This document shows positions 1 through 8,514 of a DNA stretch of 12,500 nt, piece by piece. The notes beneath the pieces are model-generated. The model ran no database searches and was not told the origin of the DNA. It was given only the letters and a program-made list of their open reading frames with translations. Position numbers and translations under genes: made by a program. This DNA is from Actinidia chinensis (taxonomy: Eukaryota; Streptophyta; Magnoliopsida; Ericales; Actinidiaceae). The stretch is taken from contig VIGQ01000675.1 of NCBI GenBank assembly GCA_009663005.1, positions 1 through 12,500 on the forward strand. Reading direction: 5' to 3'. Positions within the stretch are counted from its first letter, which is position 1; each line of letters starts with the position of its first letter.

Positions 1-462
1 AAAAAAGAAGGAAAAAAAATCAGAATCTCATAATTTCTCAACCAAAAACTAAACCCCAAAACAGGGGCATTAGTCTTGTACTCAATGAATACACCTAATC
101 GCAAGAAGACTTCAGTGGGTTGATATGTTTTTGGGAATCGTAGAGATAGTGAAAGAAACAGAGCCAAAAAGGCAGTACAAAGAAACCTTCAAAAAGTATT
201 CAACATTAGTTTAGCATTATCTTACAGAATAATGAGGACCGAATTACAAGAAAATCATAAAAAGAAGATGATAGGTGTGATTAAATCCAAATATTGTGTT
301 CAAGGCCGAAGCCGTCGCTACTAGTTCGTTGTTTGGTTCACATATGTAAGATTATGTAGAACGAGGGGGGTTGTTTTGTTTTTGTTTTTGTTTTTGAGGA
401 GAGAGTTTTATTTTTTGTTTTTGAGACATGTATGTTTATTTTTTAGGCCTAGTTTTTTGGGT
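1..462. other. AT-rich non-coding stretch
   Basis: No ORF of useful length and no recognisable protein motif is present on either strand. The sequence is A-rich at its start and contains a short GTTTTT microsatellite near its right end. It reads as ordinary plant intergenic DNA, but the UTR or intron of a gene lying outside the window cannot be excluded. Confidence 0.5.
372..396. repeat. (GTTTTT)n microsatellite
   Basis: Four G residues are separated by runs of four to five T, giving an imperfect hexanucleotide repeat. A further T-rich stretch follows (407-423). It has no other recognisable function. Confidence 0.85.
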
Positions 463-560
463 TTATTACATTTTGTCCTCCTAAACTTATTCTCGTGTCA
501 ACTTAACCCCTAAACTAAAATCCCAATCAACTTCTCTTTAACTATTGAAAATTGACACCT
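463..560. repeat. Decayed ~29-bp periodic repeat, plant TE-type
   Basis: The octamer CCTAAACT occurs at 480-487 and again at 509-516, and a degenerate third copy (TCTTTAACT) lies near 535. This gives a period of about 29 bases in a 'coding-free' phrase of the form TTACA-TTTTGTCCTC-CTAAACTT. Phrases of this kind are common at the ends and in the leaders of plant transposable elements (general knowledge). Here it has no clear terminal inverted partner, so the parent element is not identified. Confidence 0.5.
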
Positions 561-1244
561 AGCATTTCCATTAGCCCATCCATCAACATAAAACATTAAA
601 ATTTCAAATTGACAAAGCTCATGGGGGAAAAAAATCAATGAAATAGCCTAATTTTTGGGTAATTAACCTTTTTTAAGACCCAAATTTACCCAAATATTGC
701 TATATAAAAAGGCCCTATTTCAGTCAAGTCCTTATACTTTATGTTAATTGCTTAGGTGTCCTTTCATCCATTTTCGTTTATTAAGAGATAAAAAGTGACT
801 ATATTGACGCATTGAATGAGATCTCGTGGTCAATACTTGAGAATAGGTAAACAAAAGGGCACATTGATTAATCAAAAGTTGTAAGAAGTTAACTCACATA
901 ATTAAAGTTAATGGTGCAAACTAAAATTTAAGTAAAAGGTAAAGGAGGTGGGCAAAAAAGTGGAATTTACACTTAATTTTATTCTGTTATTTTATTGTCA
1001 CTCAAAGTTTTTAAGCGTGAAGCCAGTCCCAAAAATATAGAAGCTACAAATGTAACAACATAGATGACTTTAAAAGAAGAGAAAGAAACTTTCACCTTGC
1101 ATTCATAAATCAAATGCATGCTAGAGGAGCAAAAACAATTGCAATGTTTATGGAATGAACAGAACAAACAACAAAACTGCACTCAAAGGGAGGAAGACCA
1201 TTACGTCCTTCCAAAGTTAATCGAAACAAGCATAACTAATCTGA
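561..1244. other. Non-coding stretch, nothing recognisable
   Basis: This AT-rich sequence has no long ORF, no RNA gene signature and no strong internal repeat. The short minus-strand reading frame at 979-1182 is rich in Cys, Phe and Ser and looks compositional, so it is not called as a gene. Confidence 0.5.
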
Positions 1245-1500
1245 TCAAAGGCTTAGCAGTACAATAAGACCCAGCAATGATTGTAATAATTTGATCTCAG
1301 ACGATACCTCTGGGTTTAGCATCCTTTTTAATAAGCCAATTCGGTCAGAAGCACAAGCCAGAAGAACCAAATGAGAGATTACCAAATCAATGCCACATGG
1401 TGTATGCGAACCCAAAATTCTATCTGTTACTTTTGCCCAAATCCAATCTGCCAGGGGCAACAGTACCAAATCAAAGGCTTCAAAACCATTCTTACCTGGC
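1245..1500 (-). other. Unassigned minus-strand ORF, possible exon fragment
   Basis: A minus-strand frame runs from a stop near 1497 to a stop at 1245 and reads about 80 residues, with no ATG at its head in this frame. The visible text includes F-D-L-V-L-L-P-L-A-D-W-I-W and C-G-I-D-L-V-I-S-H-L-V. The composition is less skewed than that of most ORFs here, with two hydrophobic stretches that could be membrane-associated. A good donor-like CAG/GTAAGA lies on the minus strand around 1490, which would fit either an exon end or chance. I do not recognise the protein family. It may be a decayed gene fragment or random open frame, and coding status is doubtful. Confidence 0.15.
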
Positions 1501-1828
1501 TACTCAATAAATATGACTCAATTATTCTTCTTCAAATGAAAAGGTCTTAGTATTTGAACCAATTCTGCTTCACAAAATCACTGCACAGCAGCTCTCAGAA
1601 AGCTCTCATTAGTCTGCAGTAAACAATTTGAGGACTAGACTTAGTCTTGACATTTTATTCAAACTTGAAGGAAGACATTTATTCAAATTACCATTAGACT
1701 GAAATAATTGAAAACCCTACCATGGAATTTTTTATATGATCAGTCTGGTATTAATCTTGAAGGGAGTTGCTTCAGACATTCTGAAGATATAGCTAGTTAG
1801 AAAAGGGGAAAAATCCACTTACCCTCCA
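1501..1828. other. Non-coding stretch, nothing recognisable
   Basis: Both strands carry frequent stops. There is no repeat of note and no RNA or regulatory signature that I can support. Confidence 0.45.
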
Positions 1829-2158
1829 TTTGGTTCCAAGAAAATAGAGGAAGTTAAAATTCTAAGGCTGTGTTGGACACAGGATTGGTGGAGGACAAAG
1901 CAAAAGTTTAGAGCCAACGCTTAGATTAAATTTTTTTCCCCCGAATTTTTCTTGTCCTCCACAAATCCCTCCATAAATCTTAAAATCCTCAATCCAAATC
2001 CCGCGTCCATGAAAACCATTCCTTGTTTTGGTTTCAAAAGAATTGGAAACTCGCACACAAATATCCACAAGAAAACTAAATAAAATAAAAATAGTAATGC
2101 TATTTCGGTTATTGACCTAAATAGTGAGAACCCCAACCAAGATTTTCTCGGAACCAAA
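1829..2158. mobile_element. Possible MITE-like inverted-repeat element (~330 bp)
   Basis: A 17-base arm at 1829-1845 (TTTGGTTCCAAGAAAAT) is matched in inverted orientation at 2142-2158 with one mismatch. 'Tttggttcc-gagaaaat' is a phrase common in plant miniature inverted-repeat elements (general knowledge). Inside is a second perfect 11-bp inverted pair, GTGGAGGACAA (1888-1898 against 1952-1962), that could form a hairpin. No convincing target-site duplication flanks the outer arms, and the outer arms may not be the true termini. The minus-strand ORFs here (1921-2193, 1862-2068) overlap in different frames and resemble no known protein. Confidence 0.35.
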
Positions 2159-2366
2159 CAGAAAGAAAAACGAGACGGGGAGGACAAGTACAAATTAGGA
2201 AGTGCTGCGTGAATGTATTAACGTGTTGACTTCAAATATGAGGTATTTAATGAAAAATAAATAGAAAGGAATACAGAAGGGAAAAAAAAAACAAATCAAA
2301 CAATGGATTGAAAACTTGAGAATGGACAGTGTTGGGCAATGCAGGCGTCAAGGAAAGAAACCCAAT

Positions 2367-2503
2367 TCAAGATCCAAGAAGTGACTATAACAGCTATACC
2401 GGGCTCTTCTTTGTATTCTTGCTCTGGACATGAGGGGGGGGGGGGGGGGGTGAGAGAGAGAGGGGGGGGAGGTCTAGCTTTTGAGGAATCAAGATCCAAG
2501 AAG
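2367..2503. repeat. 15-bp direct repeats flanking a G-rich block
   Basis: TCAAGATCCAAGAAG occurs identically at 2367-2381 and 2489-2503. Between the copies lies ~107 bp containing 17 consecutive G (2434-2450), a GA run, and 8 more G (2462-2469). The direct repeats could be the target-site duplication of a small insertion or products of a local duplication. No poly(A) tail or tRNA-like head is visible in the enclosed segment, so a SINE call is not supported. Confidence 0.6.
2434..2470 (+). repeat. Poly(G)/GA low-complexity tract
   Basis: G17, then T(GA)n, then G8 before ggtctag. The G runs could form a G-quadruplex on the plus strand or an i-motif on the minus strand. Homopolymers this long are often miscounted in assemblies, so the exact length should not be trusted. 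Confidence 0.9.
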
Positions 2504-2788
2504 CGATCAGAAGGCCAAATGCAATGAGGATTCAAATAAAGAATGTCACACTATCCCTCTCTATCGCACGCTCTCTCGCTCTTCTCTCATGCTCCCCATC
2601 CCTCGCGTCTCTCTCTCCACACGGCTTCAGGAAGCCTGCCGTTGAATGCGCGAATCTGACAAGGATATGCAAGGATTTGTTCTAACAAACAAAAGATTTT
2701 ATTTTAAAAATTCCCCTTTTCCAATTCGAAACAGGACGGCCTCTTTCTCTAACGAGTTCAAAAACTTTTTGACAATATTTTCGTAGGC
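2504..2788. other. CT-rich non-coding stretch
   Basis: A pyrimidine-rich segment (about 2550-2620) resembles a plus-strand plant 5' UTR or Y-patch in composition, but no coding exon follows it. A small palindrome, GGCTTC-AG-GAAGCC, sits at 2623-2636. The rest is AT-rich and featureless. Confidence 0.4.
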
Positions 2789-3199
2789 AAATTACAATGC
2801 GTCCCTTTACAAAATTCCTATAATGGAATCAAATAGATGACTAAATACATTTACCCTTTCTTCTTTCACCATCGTTTTCTCTCAACCAAAAACCAACACC
2901 AACACTAGTCGGCCGCCACACTATTAGTTGCCGCCCCCGCCCCCCAATTAATTACCACCACAATATGATGAATCAAAGACTTCTGATTCAAATTAGGCAA
3001 AAAAGCAGACATCAATGGCAACACAAATCAAAAATCGGGGCAAAAAACCCCCTCATTCAATCAGGACAAAAAAAATAATAAATCAACGCAACCACAAAAT
3101 TAAAAAAGCAGGGCAACCCATTCAAAACCCTAATACAAATCAGTGGAAAAAAACAAAAATCAAAAATCAATGGCCATCACCAACAAAATAGGGCAAAAA

Positions 3200-3440
3200 T
3201 TCCGAGTTCAATCCCTCCCATGATCAATCGCGAGCAGAAGAGAAATGGAGAGAGAAGATACTGTCGAGTAGCGAGCCATGAACAGCAAATGGCGAACACG
3301 AACAGTGACCCTGAAGGCGACTGAGGATGGCTGAACTGCAAGCGGTGGCTTGTGGCGGTGAGTGACGAAAGGCGATAGCGAACAGAGAACGGCGAGTTGC
3401 TGTGAGCTCTCCCTCCCGTCTCTCTCTCTCTCTCTCTCTG
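3200..3440 (-). other. Gene-5'-end-like segment with 23-codon ORF
   Basis: On the minus strand the segment begins with a GA microsatellite (3419-3439) and contains many GTTCGC/CTCGCC words. It holds a 23-codon frame starting at ATG 3279-3277 that encodes a hydrophobic, Ser/Leu-rich peptide (MARYSTVSSLSISLLLAI...). It then runs into T-rich sequence with the ATTAGGGTTTTG phrase common in plant 5' UTR introns. This looks like the 5' end of a gene or a transduplicated copy of one, but no downstream coding exon is visible. It could also be TE sequence. Confidence 0.25.
3418..3439. repeat. (TC)n microsatellite
   Basis: About ten to eleven TC units follow CCCTCCCG and end at GGCTTAACC. It is a simple repeat that is probably length-polymorphic. 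Confidence 0.9.
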
Positions 3441-3717
3441 GCTTAACCCGAGCTGAGGGGGGTTTTTTATCTGGGTATGTTGATGAGGTTATATTTTGGA
3501 ATTTTGTAACTTATTAATTTCGGGGACGTCATCGAATTCGTCAGTCAAATGGAGGGTGTTATTGAAATACAACTTCAAACCTCATTGGAGGGGATGTAAT
3601 TTCTCCAACAACAGAAGCATCGGTGTTACAAAAAAAACTCTGAGAGGATTATGGTAATTTAATCTATTTTCACTAAGAGCTATTGTGTAGTTCCGGTTTC
3701 TACGGTTAGATTGTTCA

Positions 3718-4000
3718 ATTCTCATTTTTAAAAATAAAAAATTGGTCTATATAGTTCGATCATGTTTTTTTTTTTTAATTTCAAAACCGTATTGAACCAA
3801 ATTGAATCGGTTTACATGCATGCATACTTACATACAGATTGAACCATATAGTTTGGTCTAGTTATACGGTTTAGTGGTTCGATCCACATTTTAAAAATAG
3901 AAAATTAGTCTATATAGATAGGTCCCGATTTTTTATTTTAGAACCGTAGTTCAAAACAATTTTTGCATCAGTTTACCTGCATACATACGTATACTGTATA
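3718..4000. repeat. Tandem duplication, ~163-bp period
   Basis: Two diverged copies can be aligned by eye. TTTTAAAAATA-(AAAAATTGGTCTATATAG) ends at 3754, and the matching GTCTATATAG ends at 3917, a shift of 163 bases. Each copy continues through a T-tract, an ACCGTA(T/G)T phrase, and a 'catcagtttacctgcataca'-like segment (gtttacatgcatgcatac in the first copy). The sequence contains GGTTTGGTC/GAACC words typical of plant repeats, and no coding potential. Confidence 0.65.
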
Positions 4001-5331
4001 GTATATGTAGTGTTATGTATTAGTTAAACACTTCCTAACCCTAGTATTTTGGTTGAAGTTTTATGTTGAGCTATCATTAATTATTGTGTGATATTATATG
4101 ATTTTTTTGAGTTTGCAATTTGTGGTTGTTATGTTTATGCTATAGAAGTATGTCATCACCCTAGGACAATTAGGTGATATTCTCGTCCCACATTAATCTA
4201 AAAATTAACTCAAATTAATAGAGATAAGTTTTGGGATGACGTAGAATTAAAAGGTGATTTTTTTTTGGCAATATTTTTAAAATCAATTTTACAGAATTGT
4301 TTTTCAAAATTATTGGGTTGACTATATTGAAAACATGCTCTCTATGAATTTCTTTTCTGAAAAAAATATAATTTTAACAAAAATTAATATAGTACCATTT
4401 AAAATAATTCTATTCAACTAAAAAAATAAATAATATATGGTATTTTAAATCATGTTCAATATAAATGTTTCTTAATAATAAACCTACTATATTTTCAGAG
4501 CTTCACATTATGTTTAATGTTCTCCTCTCCGTCCTTCAGATTAATCTATATTATAATCACAACTATTTTAGAATCTTAAAGGTATCTCTCACTATCTACA
4601 GTTAAAATTCATTTGAGTTATCCAACACTAAAATTTTTCACTTAAGATTATTTTTTTCCTCCAAAATATCATTTCTTTTCTTCTCAAAGGTGTGAACTCA
4701 TATGTTGTCTTATCCAATGACCAATAATCTTTTCAATATGGGCATAATTTTTTACTCCATTGGATCATTTTTTAATGGGAACCCCAAAAAAAAAATAAAG
4801 TAAACAACACCTTTTTTTTTCTCCCATTTTTTTATTTTTTTTTATATTTAATAAATTTTTTTATTGATCAAACTTTTATATTAATATGAGTCTTTTGATG
4901 ATAAGAGTTTAAAAATAAATAAAAAAAATATTAATTTGGAGATTCAAAATATTTTTTATTTTAGTGATTTTTTCTTCAAATGGATAATTTTTTTATATTT
5001 TTATATCTTTTTATCAAGAGAAATCAAAACTATATAAAACATTGATTATCAGTGAAAATATCACTAAAGACATAAAATGTGAAGATAAAGTATATAAAAA
5101 AAATTACTAATAAACATGGAAGTGATTTTCATACGTCTATTTTTTTAATTAGATTTTTTTTTTTATATTTATTAAAATTAATTTATTCATATTGTGTAAT
5201 GAAATATTTGAGAAAAAATAAATATTTAAACAAATTTACCATAACTAGGACAAAAATATAGAATTCTAACCAGTCGCCTAAGAAGTGAATTTTATTTTTA
5301 TTTTTTTACATAGTGTCGCATCATGTTCTAG
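4001..5331. other. Long AT-rich non-coding stretch
   Basis: More than 1.3 kb is dominated by A/T runs, strongest at 4750-5260. The 60-codon frame at 5079-5261 is Lys/Ile/Phe/Tyr-rich, as expected from AT composition, and is not called. Such DNA can act as a matrix-attachment or nucleosome-poor region, but nothing here demonstrates that. Confidence 0.5.
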
Positions 5332-5594
5332 TTACTTAATAATGTTACAAAAAGACAAAATACACTTAAGATGGAAAACAACCGCTCGGCTCAACGTGTT
5401 TGAAAGTCCTACAACTTGCTGGGTGAGAAGGAAATGAGATTGGGAAGATTTGAGATTTGAAAAGAGAATCTGAGGTTCATAGACTACTACAATGCAGACA
5501 TCAACCGAAGTTACACGGTGGGCTTGAACCGTTTTTGCTGACCTAACTGATGAGGAATACTGGGCCACAATGGCGGAATCAATATTTTAATCCC
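5332..5594. other. Unassigned segment with short minus-strand ORF
   Basis: GC content rises relative to the left neighbour. A minus-strand frame of 78 codons (5332-5568) begins M-A-Q-Y-S-S-S-V-R and shows no motif that I recognise. It has no splice or promoter context that would make it a gene. It may belong to the same repeat as the adjacent guanine-block segment. Confidence 0.2.
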
Positions 5595-5730
5595 GGGGGT
5601 CAAAGTGTAAAAAACAAATTAATATATTTTAAGGGGGGCTAACGTGTAAAAAAAAAATTTAAGTTTTTTATATTTCTTGAAAGTCAGAGGGCCTCAGCCC
5701 TTAACCACCCCTGGGTCCGCCCCTACTGGC
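5595..5730. repeat. Guanine-block repeat tail (plant TE-like)
   Basis: Two related units, GGGGGTCAAAGTGTAAAAAA (5595-5614) and GGGGGGCTAACGTGTAAAAA (from 5633), are spaced ~39 bases apart. They are followed by GAGGGCCTCAGCCC and CCTGGGTCCGCCCCT (5710-5724). The combination of 'ggggccaaagtgtaa' units and a '...ggtccgcccct' end recurs in plant repetitive DNA as I recall it. I cannot name the family, nor say whether it is an element end. Confidence 0.4.
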
Positions 5731-5931
5731 CAACGTACATGGATTCAAAAGTGGTTCGTAGTTGAAGGTCACAATCAGTACATGCCCCCGTTTCATGAGG
5801 TATGCGGATTTATGTTGATTGAAGGACGACAGGGCGTCGTTCCACGTAATAAACCAGAGTCTTTGGTTGTATGTCTCATCCGCTCTCTTTATCATTTGTG
5901 TGTTGTGGCTTGGGTATTGTTGGGTTGTTGA
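5731..5931 (+). other. Unrecognised ORF fragment
   Basis: An open frame continues from the repeat tail and reads through residues such as T-W-I-Q-K-W-F-V-V-E-G-H-N-Q-Y, then H-E-V-C-G-F-M-L-I-E-G. It ends in a hydrophobic stretch before a TGA at 5929-5931. The first ~18 codons of the open frame (from 5677) lie in the repeat and are not protein-like, so no true start is evident. The middle has a mixed, protein-like composition, but I do not recognise the family. The minus strand is also open across 5701-5895, which weakens the case. A decayed exon or TE fragment is possible. Confidence 0.2.
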
Positions 5932-6299
5932 TTTTTTTTTTTGTCTTTATAATGTTTTTTAAAATTATTTTATCAAAATTTTTACTCTTTTGATTCCTTT
6001 TGACCAAGGGAGTTTGGCCAGTATAAAATTTTGATTAAATAATTATAGAATATCTCTTAGAAAAAATTATTTTACTCAAAAAATTTGCCTAAATTTATTT
6101 TTAGTTTTTTTTTTAAATTTAAACAATCTTTATAGTTTTTAAATTTCTCTCATTAATAGAAACGAAAGGTAAAATTGTAATCAATGCTAAAGAATATTCC
6201 TAAATAAAAAAACTTAGAGAAAATAGTTAAAAATCTCAAAAAAGCTAGATTAAATTGGCTTTAAATAAAGTATATTTTTTTTCAAACATAATCTAATGT
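5932..6299. other. AT-rich non-coding stretch
   Basis: Poly(T) and poly(A) runs dominate. No ORF, repeat structure or RNA signature was found. It separates two unassigned ORF fragments and could be an intron if those are parts of one decayed gene, but no convincing splice pair is visible. Confidence 0.45.
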
Positions 6300-6311
6300 T
6301 TATTTAATGAT

Positions 6312-6500
6312 TTGAATGACCAAGTTGCTGTCTTCCTTGACCAATTGCGGTGGTGGAATCGTCAACTAGATAGTGATCGAATATTTGATATTGCCATCAG
6401 AACAATATTTCATGGATTGCCAATAAGACACCAACGAACAAGGTGCAGGGAGGTTTTTATGGAAGATGCGTTTGAGTTCATCATCAACATGATGGGATGA
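6312..6500 (+). other. Unrecognised ORF fragment, protein-like
   Basis: A 62-codon frame with a balanced, protein-like composition lies in otherwise AT-rich DNA. Visible text includes V-F-L-D-Q-L-R-W-W-N-R-Q-L-D, then I-F-H-G-L-P-I-R-H-Q, and E-D-A-F-E-F-I near the end. The frame is open upstream of the ATG only to about 6297 (TAA). Downstream, a pyrimidine tract followed by GGGCAG (ending at 6629) resembles a splice acceptor. The next ~85 bases are open in one frame (T-I-K-I-C-Y-D-D-S-Y). I do not recognise the family. Gene fragment, captured exon or chance are all possible, and of the unassigned ORFs this is the one most likely to be real. Confidence 0.3.
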
Positions 6501-7486
6501 ATACCTAAAAAATTCGCCCATATACAACCGTCTCCAATGTTAGTTAATCTAGTTCTTCATATGGGTGGCAAGGAAAATAAAAACTACATAACTTTATATC
6601 ATTCTTGTGATTTTTTTTTGATTGGGCAGAACAATCAAGATATGTTACGATGATAGTTATGAACAAGTTCATTCTAACAATAATTGGGCGTTGCAAAAGG
6701 CGGTGGCAAGTCAGTAAGATTCCCTAACTGTACTATATATCGGGCCGAAAGGAACAATTTGGGTGGATTGGGTGTTATTTTGGTTGGAATGAAAGAGTTT
6801 GGGGCTTTTTTTTCTTTTTTTTTTTTAAGGTTCAAGCATGTTTGTGCTAGTTGCCCATTTTAGGCAATGGATCTCTGTTATTTTTGAAACCAGCCTTGCT
6901 TTGTTATATGCAATCGTGAGTGTCCACACGATTCTTAGGTAGTGCACAATTTCTTAAAATTGATCGATTGATTTTATTTTTTTATATTTTATTTATCTAG
7001 CATTATAGTAAACATGAAGTTGTTACTGATAATTATTTTGGTGAGGGGCATTTTTGTATTGAAAAAGAGTGGCAAGTTTCAAAATTGGTATACAACCAAT
7101 TTATGCATTGCTTCCTATAATAGAAAGGTGTCGTGTGTGTAGTACTGAAAAAAAAACGTGTTCTCTGTAAATAAGTTCTTAAAACTTTTAGTGGGGTTTT
7201 TTTATAGGTGGGTGCAGATGGAAAAAGTGGGGTGTATTTAGAGCTCTTACTATGTTTTTCTATTTAACTTGTATTTTGTCTGAAGCAAAAATTAAGGGTA
7301 AAGTTGATTGAATTAACCCGAAGTTTTCTAAAACTGCCATCTCAACCCTATAGTTTTTTTAAATATACTGATTTCGCTACTTTAAAATTATACTAAAATT
7401 CTCCATTTGTAGTATTAGTTTGGCAAAATAACTACAATTATGCTTAGATTTAAAGTTTTCATATTTCTTTTTTTAATACACCAATT
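6501..7486. other. Non-coding stretch with weak ~31-bp periodicity
   Basis: Frames are interrupted apart from the short open segment 6630-6720 mentioned with the neighbouring ORF. Around 7310-7410 the phrase AACCC-(G/T)A-(A/T)AGTTTT recurs at about 31-base spacing (near 7315 and 7344). This resembles the periodic phrase found elsewhere in the window. Nothing else is recognisable. Confidence 0.4.
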
Positions 7487-7511
7487 AAAAGAGAGAAAGT
7501 TTCTCTCTTTT
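7487..7511. repeat. Perfect palindrome, 12-bp arms
   Basis: AAAAGAGAGAAA, one G, then TTTCTCTCTTTT, followed by more T. It is a near-continuous inverted repeat that could extrude as a hairpin. It lies ~110 bp left of the retrotransposon insertion site. Confidence 0.85.
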
Positions 7512-7615
7512 TTTTTCAACACAGATAGAGATCTTGTGTACAAATCCCCTACTTCTCACACAGACGATCACAGTAATTTTCAAATATCTTGGCTTTGTTT
7601 GGGTTCTTGGGTGAG

Positions 7616-7620
7616 ATTAC
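7616..7620. repeat. Target-site duplication (left copy)
   Basis: ATTAC immediately precedes the left LTR. The same five bases occur at 11514-11518 at the other end. Five-base duplications are usual for LTR retrotransposons. Confidence 0.65.
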
Positions 7621-7760
7621 TGTTGTGCCAAACAATTTATCAGTCACTCCCCAACATCCACCACACACACTAGACAAGATTTACGTGGTTCGGCCCAACA
7701 TGCCTACATCCACGAGAGGACATAATTCACTATACATAAATGAATTACAATGAGTAAATA

Positions 7761-7803
<43 letters not shown>

Positions 7804-8294
7804 CTCCATCTCACTTGTCTATCTCTCAGATCTCACAGCAACCCATTCCTAGCCCCTCTCCTGTCAGATCTCTGGCTCTCGGTGTCTCAACTACAAACTA
7901 GCACTCCCTCCCCAGCCCCTCTGCACACAGCACTGCTGTGTGCCCCCAACAAACCCCCACCCCTTAACATTTCTCTGCACCCACGCTCTTTTCCTCTGGC
8001 ACCTCTCTGTATTTAGAGGCCACCAAGAAGAGACGATGCGCTCATGGCTGAGCTCAACATGCCTCCATTTTGAGACTTCTTCGGCAGCGTCTTGTTGACA
8101 TTTTCTCTCTCTGCATTCGTGTCTTCCTCTGCCTAATATCAGAGACAAAAGTCCTCTGATAGAATCAATGAAGGGGAGGCTGCATCTAGAGGAGAGGATT
8201 TGGGCAAGGCTTTTGGGGTTGGTGCCTTGGGCCTTGGCTTCATGGGCGTGGGCCTATGTCACATTGGGCCCTCATATGGGCTTGGACTCCAACA
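7621..8294 (-). repeat. 3' LTR (left copy)
   Basis: It starts TGTTGTGCC and ends CCAACA on the plus strand, and aligns along its whole length with 10829-11514. Shared landmarks include TTTACGTGGTTCG, GAATTACAATGAGTA, GGAGGAGCTCATCTCCACTC, GCTGCATCTAGAGGAGAG and GGCTTGGACTCC. The minus-strand promoter TATAAATA seen in the other LTR is degraded to TCTAAATA here (8010-8017). By eye, single-base insertions and deletions between the LTRs are as frequent as substitutions. The plus-strand ORFs that cross its right end (8168-8585) are antisense shadows. Confidence 0.9.
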
Positions 8295-8295
8295 A

Positions 8296-8307
8296 TCCTC
8301 CCCCTCC
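8296..8307 (-). other. Polypurine tract
   Basis: The minus strand reads GGAGGGGGAGGA, then T, directly before the TGTTGGAG start of the 3' LTR. This is the expected site and composition for plus-strand priming. Together with the primer binding site at the other end it fixes the element's orientation. Confidence 0.8.
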
Positions 8308-8514
8308 ATCCCATTGGAGGGGTACTCCTGCTGTCGTCAAGTTATCCATACCCGACAACTGCTTCCTGGTCCAGCTTCCCCTGTAAGATTACAAGAACCA
8401 ATTATCTCGAATACGTTTCCCACCCTCATCTGGCGGGCAACTTCACTTCCCACCGAATTGAATGCACTCCAAACCTGAAGTGCCTGCACTCTCACTTAGG
8501 TGCCTTGCGCCCCC
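8308..8514 (-). other. Retroelement 3' non-coding region
   Basis: This lies between the stop that ends the RNase H-like tail and the polypurine tract. Frames are short on the minus strand. The plus-strand ORFs here lack any known motif and run antisense to the element, so they are not called. Confidence 0.6.

Larger units (their letters stand above)
2789..3602. mobile_element. Candidate non-autonomous TIR element (MULE-like?)
   Basis: The left edge reads AAATTACAATGCGTCCC (2789-2805). The right edge, read on the minus strand from 3602, gives AAATTACATCCCCTCC and continues into an AATGAGGTTTG phrase. This is an imperfect inverted pair of a type often seen at the ends of plant Mutator-like and related elements (general knowledge). 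The interior changes character, with AC/A-rich sequence on the left and a GC-richer segment (about 3200-3440) on the right. That would suit a captured host fragment. No transposase is visible and I could not identify a 9-bp target duplication, so this is an inference. Confidence 0.3.

Noticed and set aside
2367..2503. SINE insertion with a 15-bp target duplication
   Set aside because: No Pol III A/B boxes and no A-rich or T-rich tail could be found in the enclosed segment.
2296..2535. Minus-strand ORF with a proline run
   Set aside because: The prolines come from translating the poly(G)/GA tract, whose length is unreliable. It overlaps a plus-strand ORF and shows no domain.
2550..2640. Plus-strand gene promoter/5' UTR in CT-rich DNA
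   Set aside because: No coding exon or TATA box is placed consistently with it, and CT-rich patches are frequent in this window.
5079..5261. 60-codon plus-strand ORF
   Set aside because: Lys/Ile/Phe/Tyr-rich translation of AT-rich DNA with no motif or gene context.
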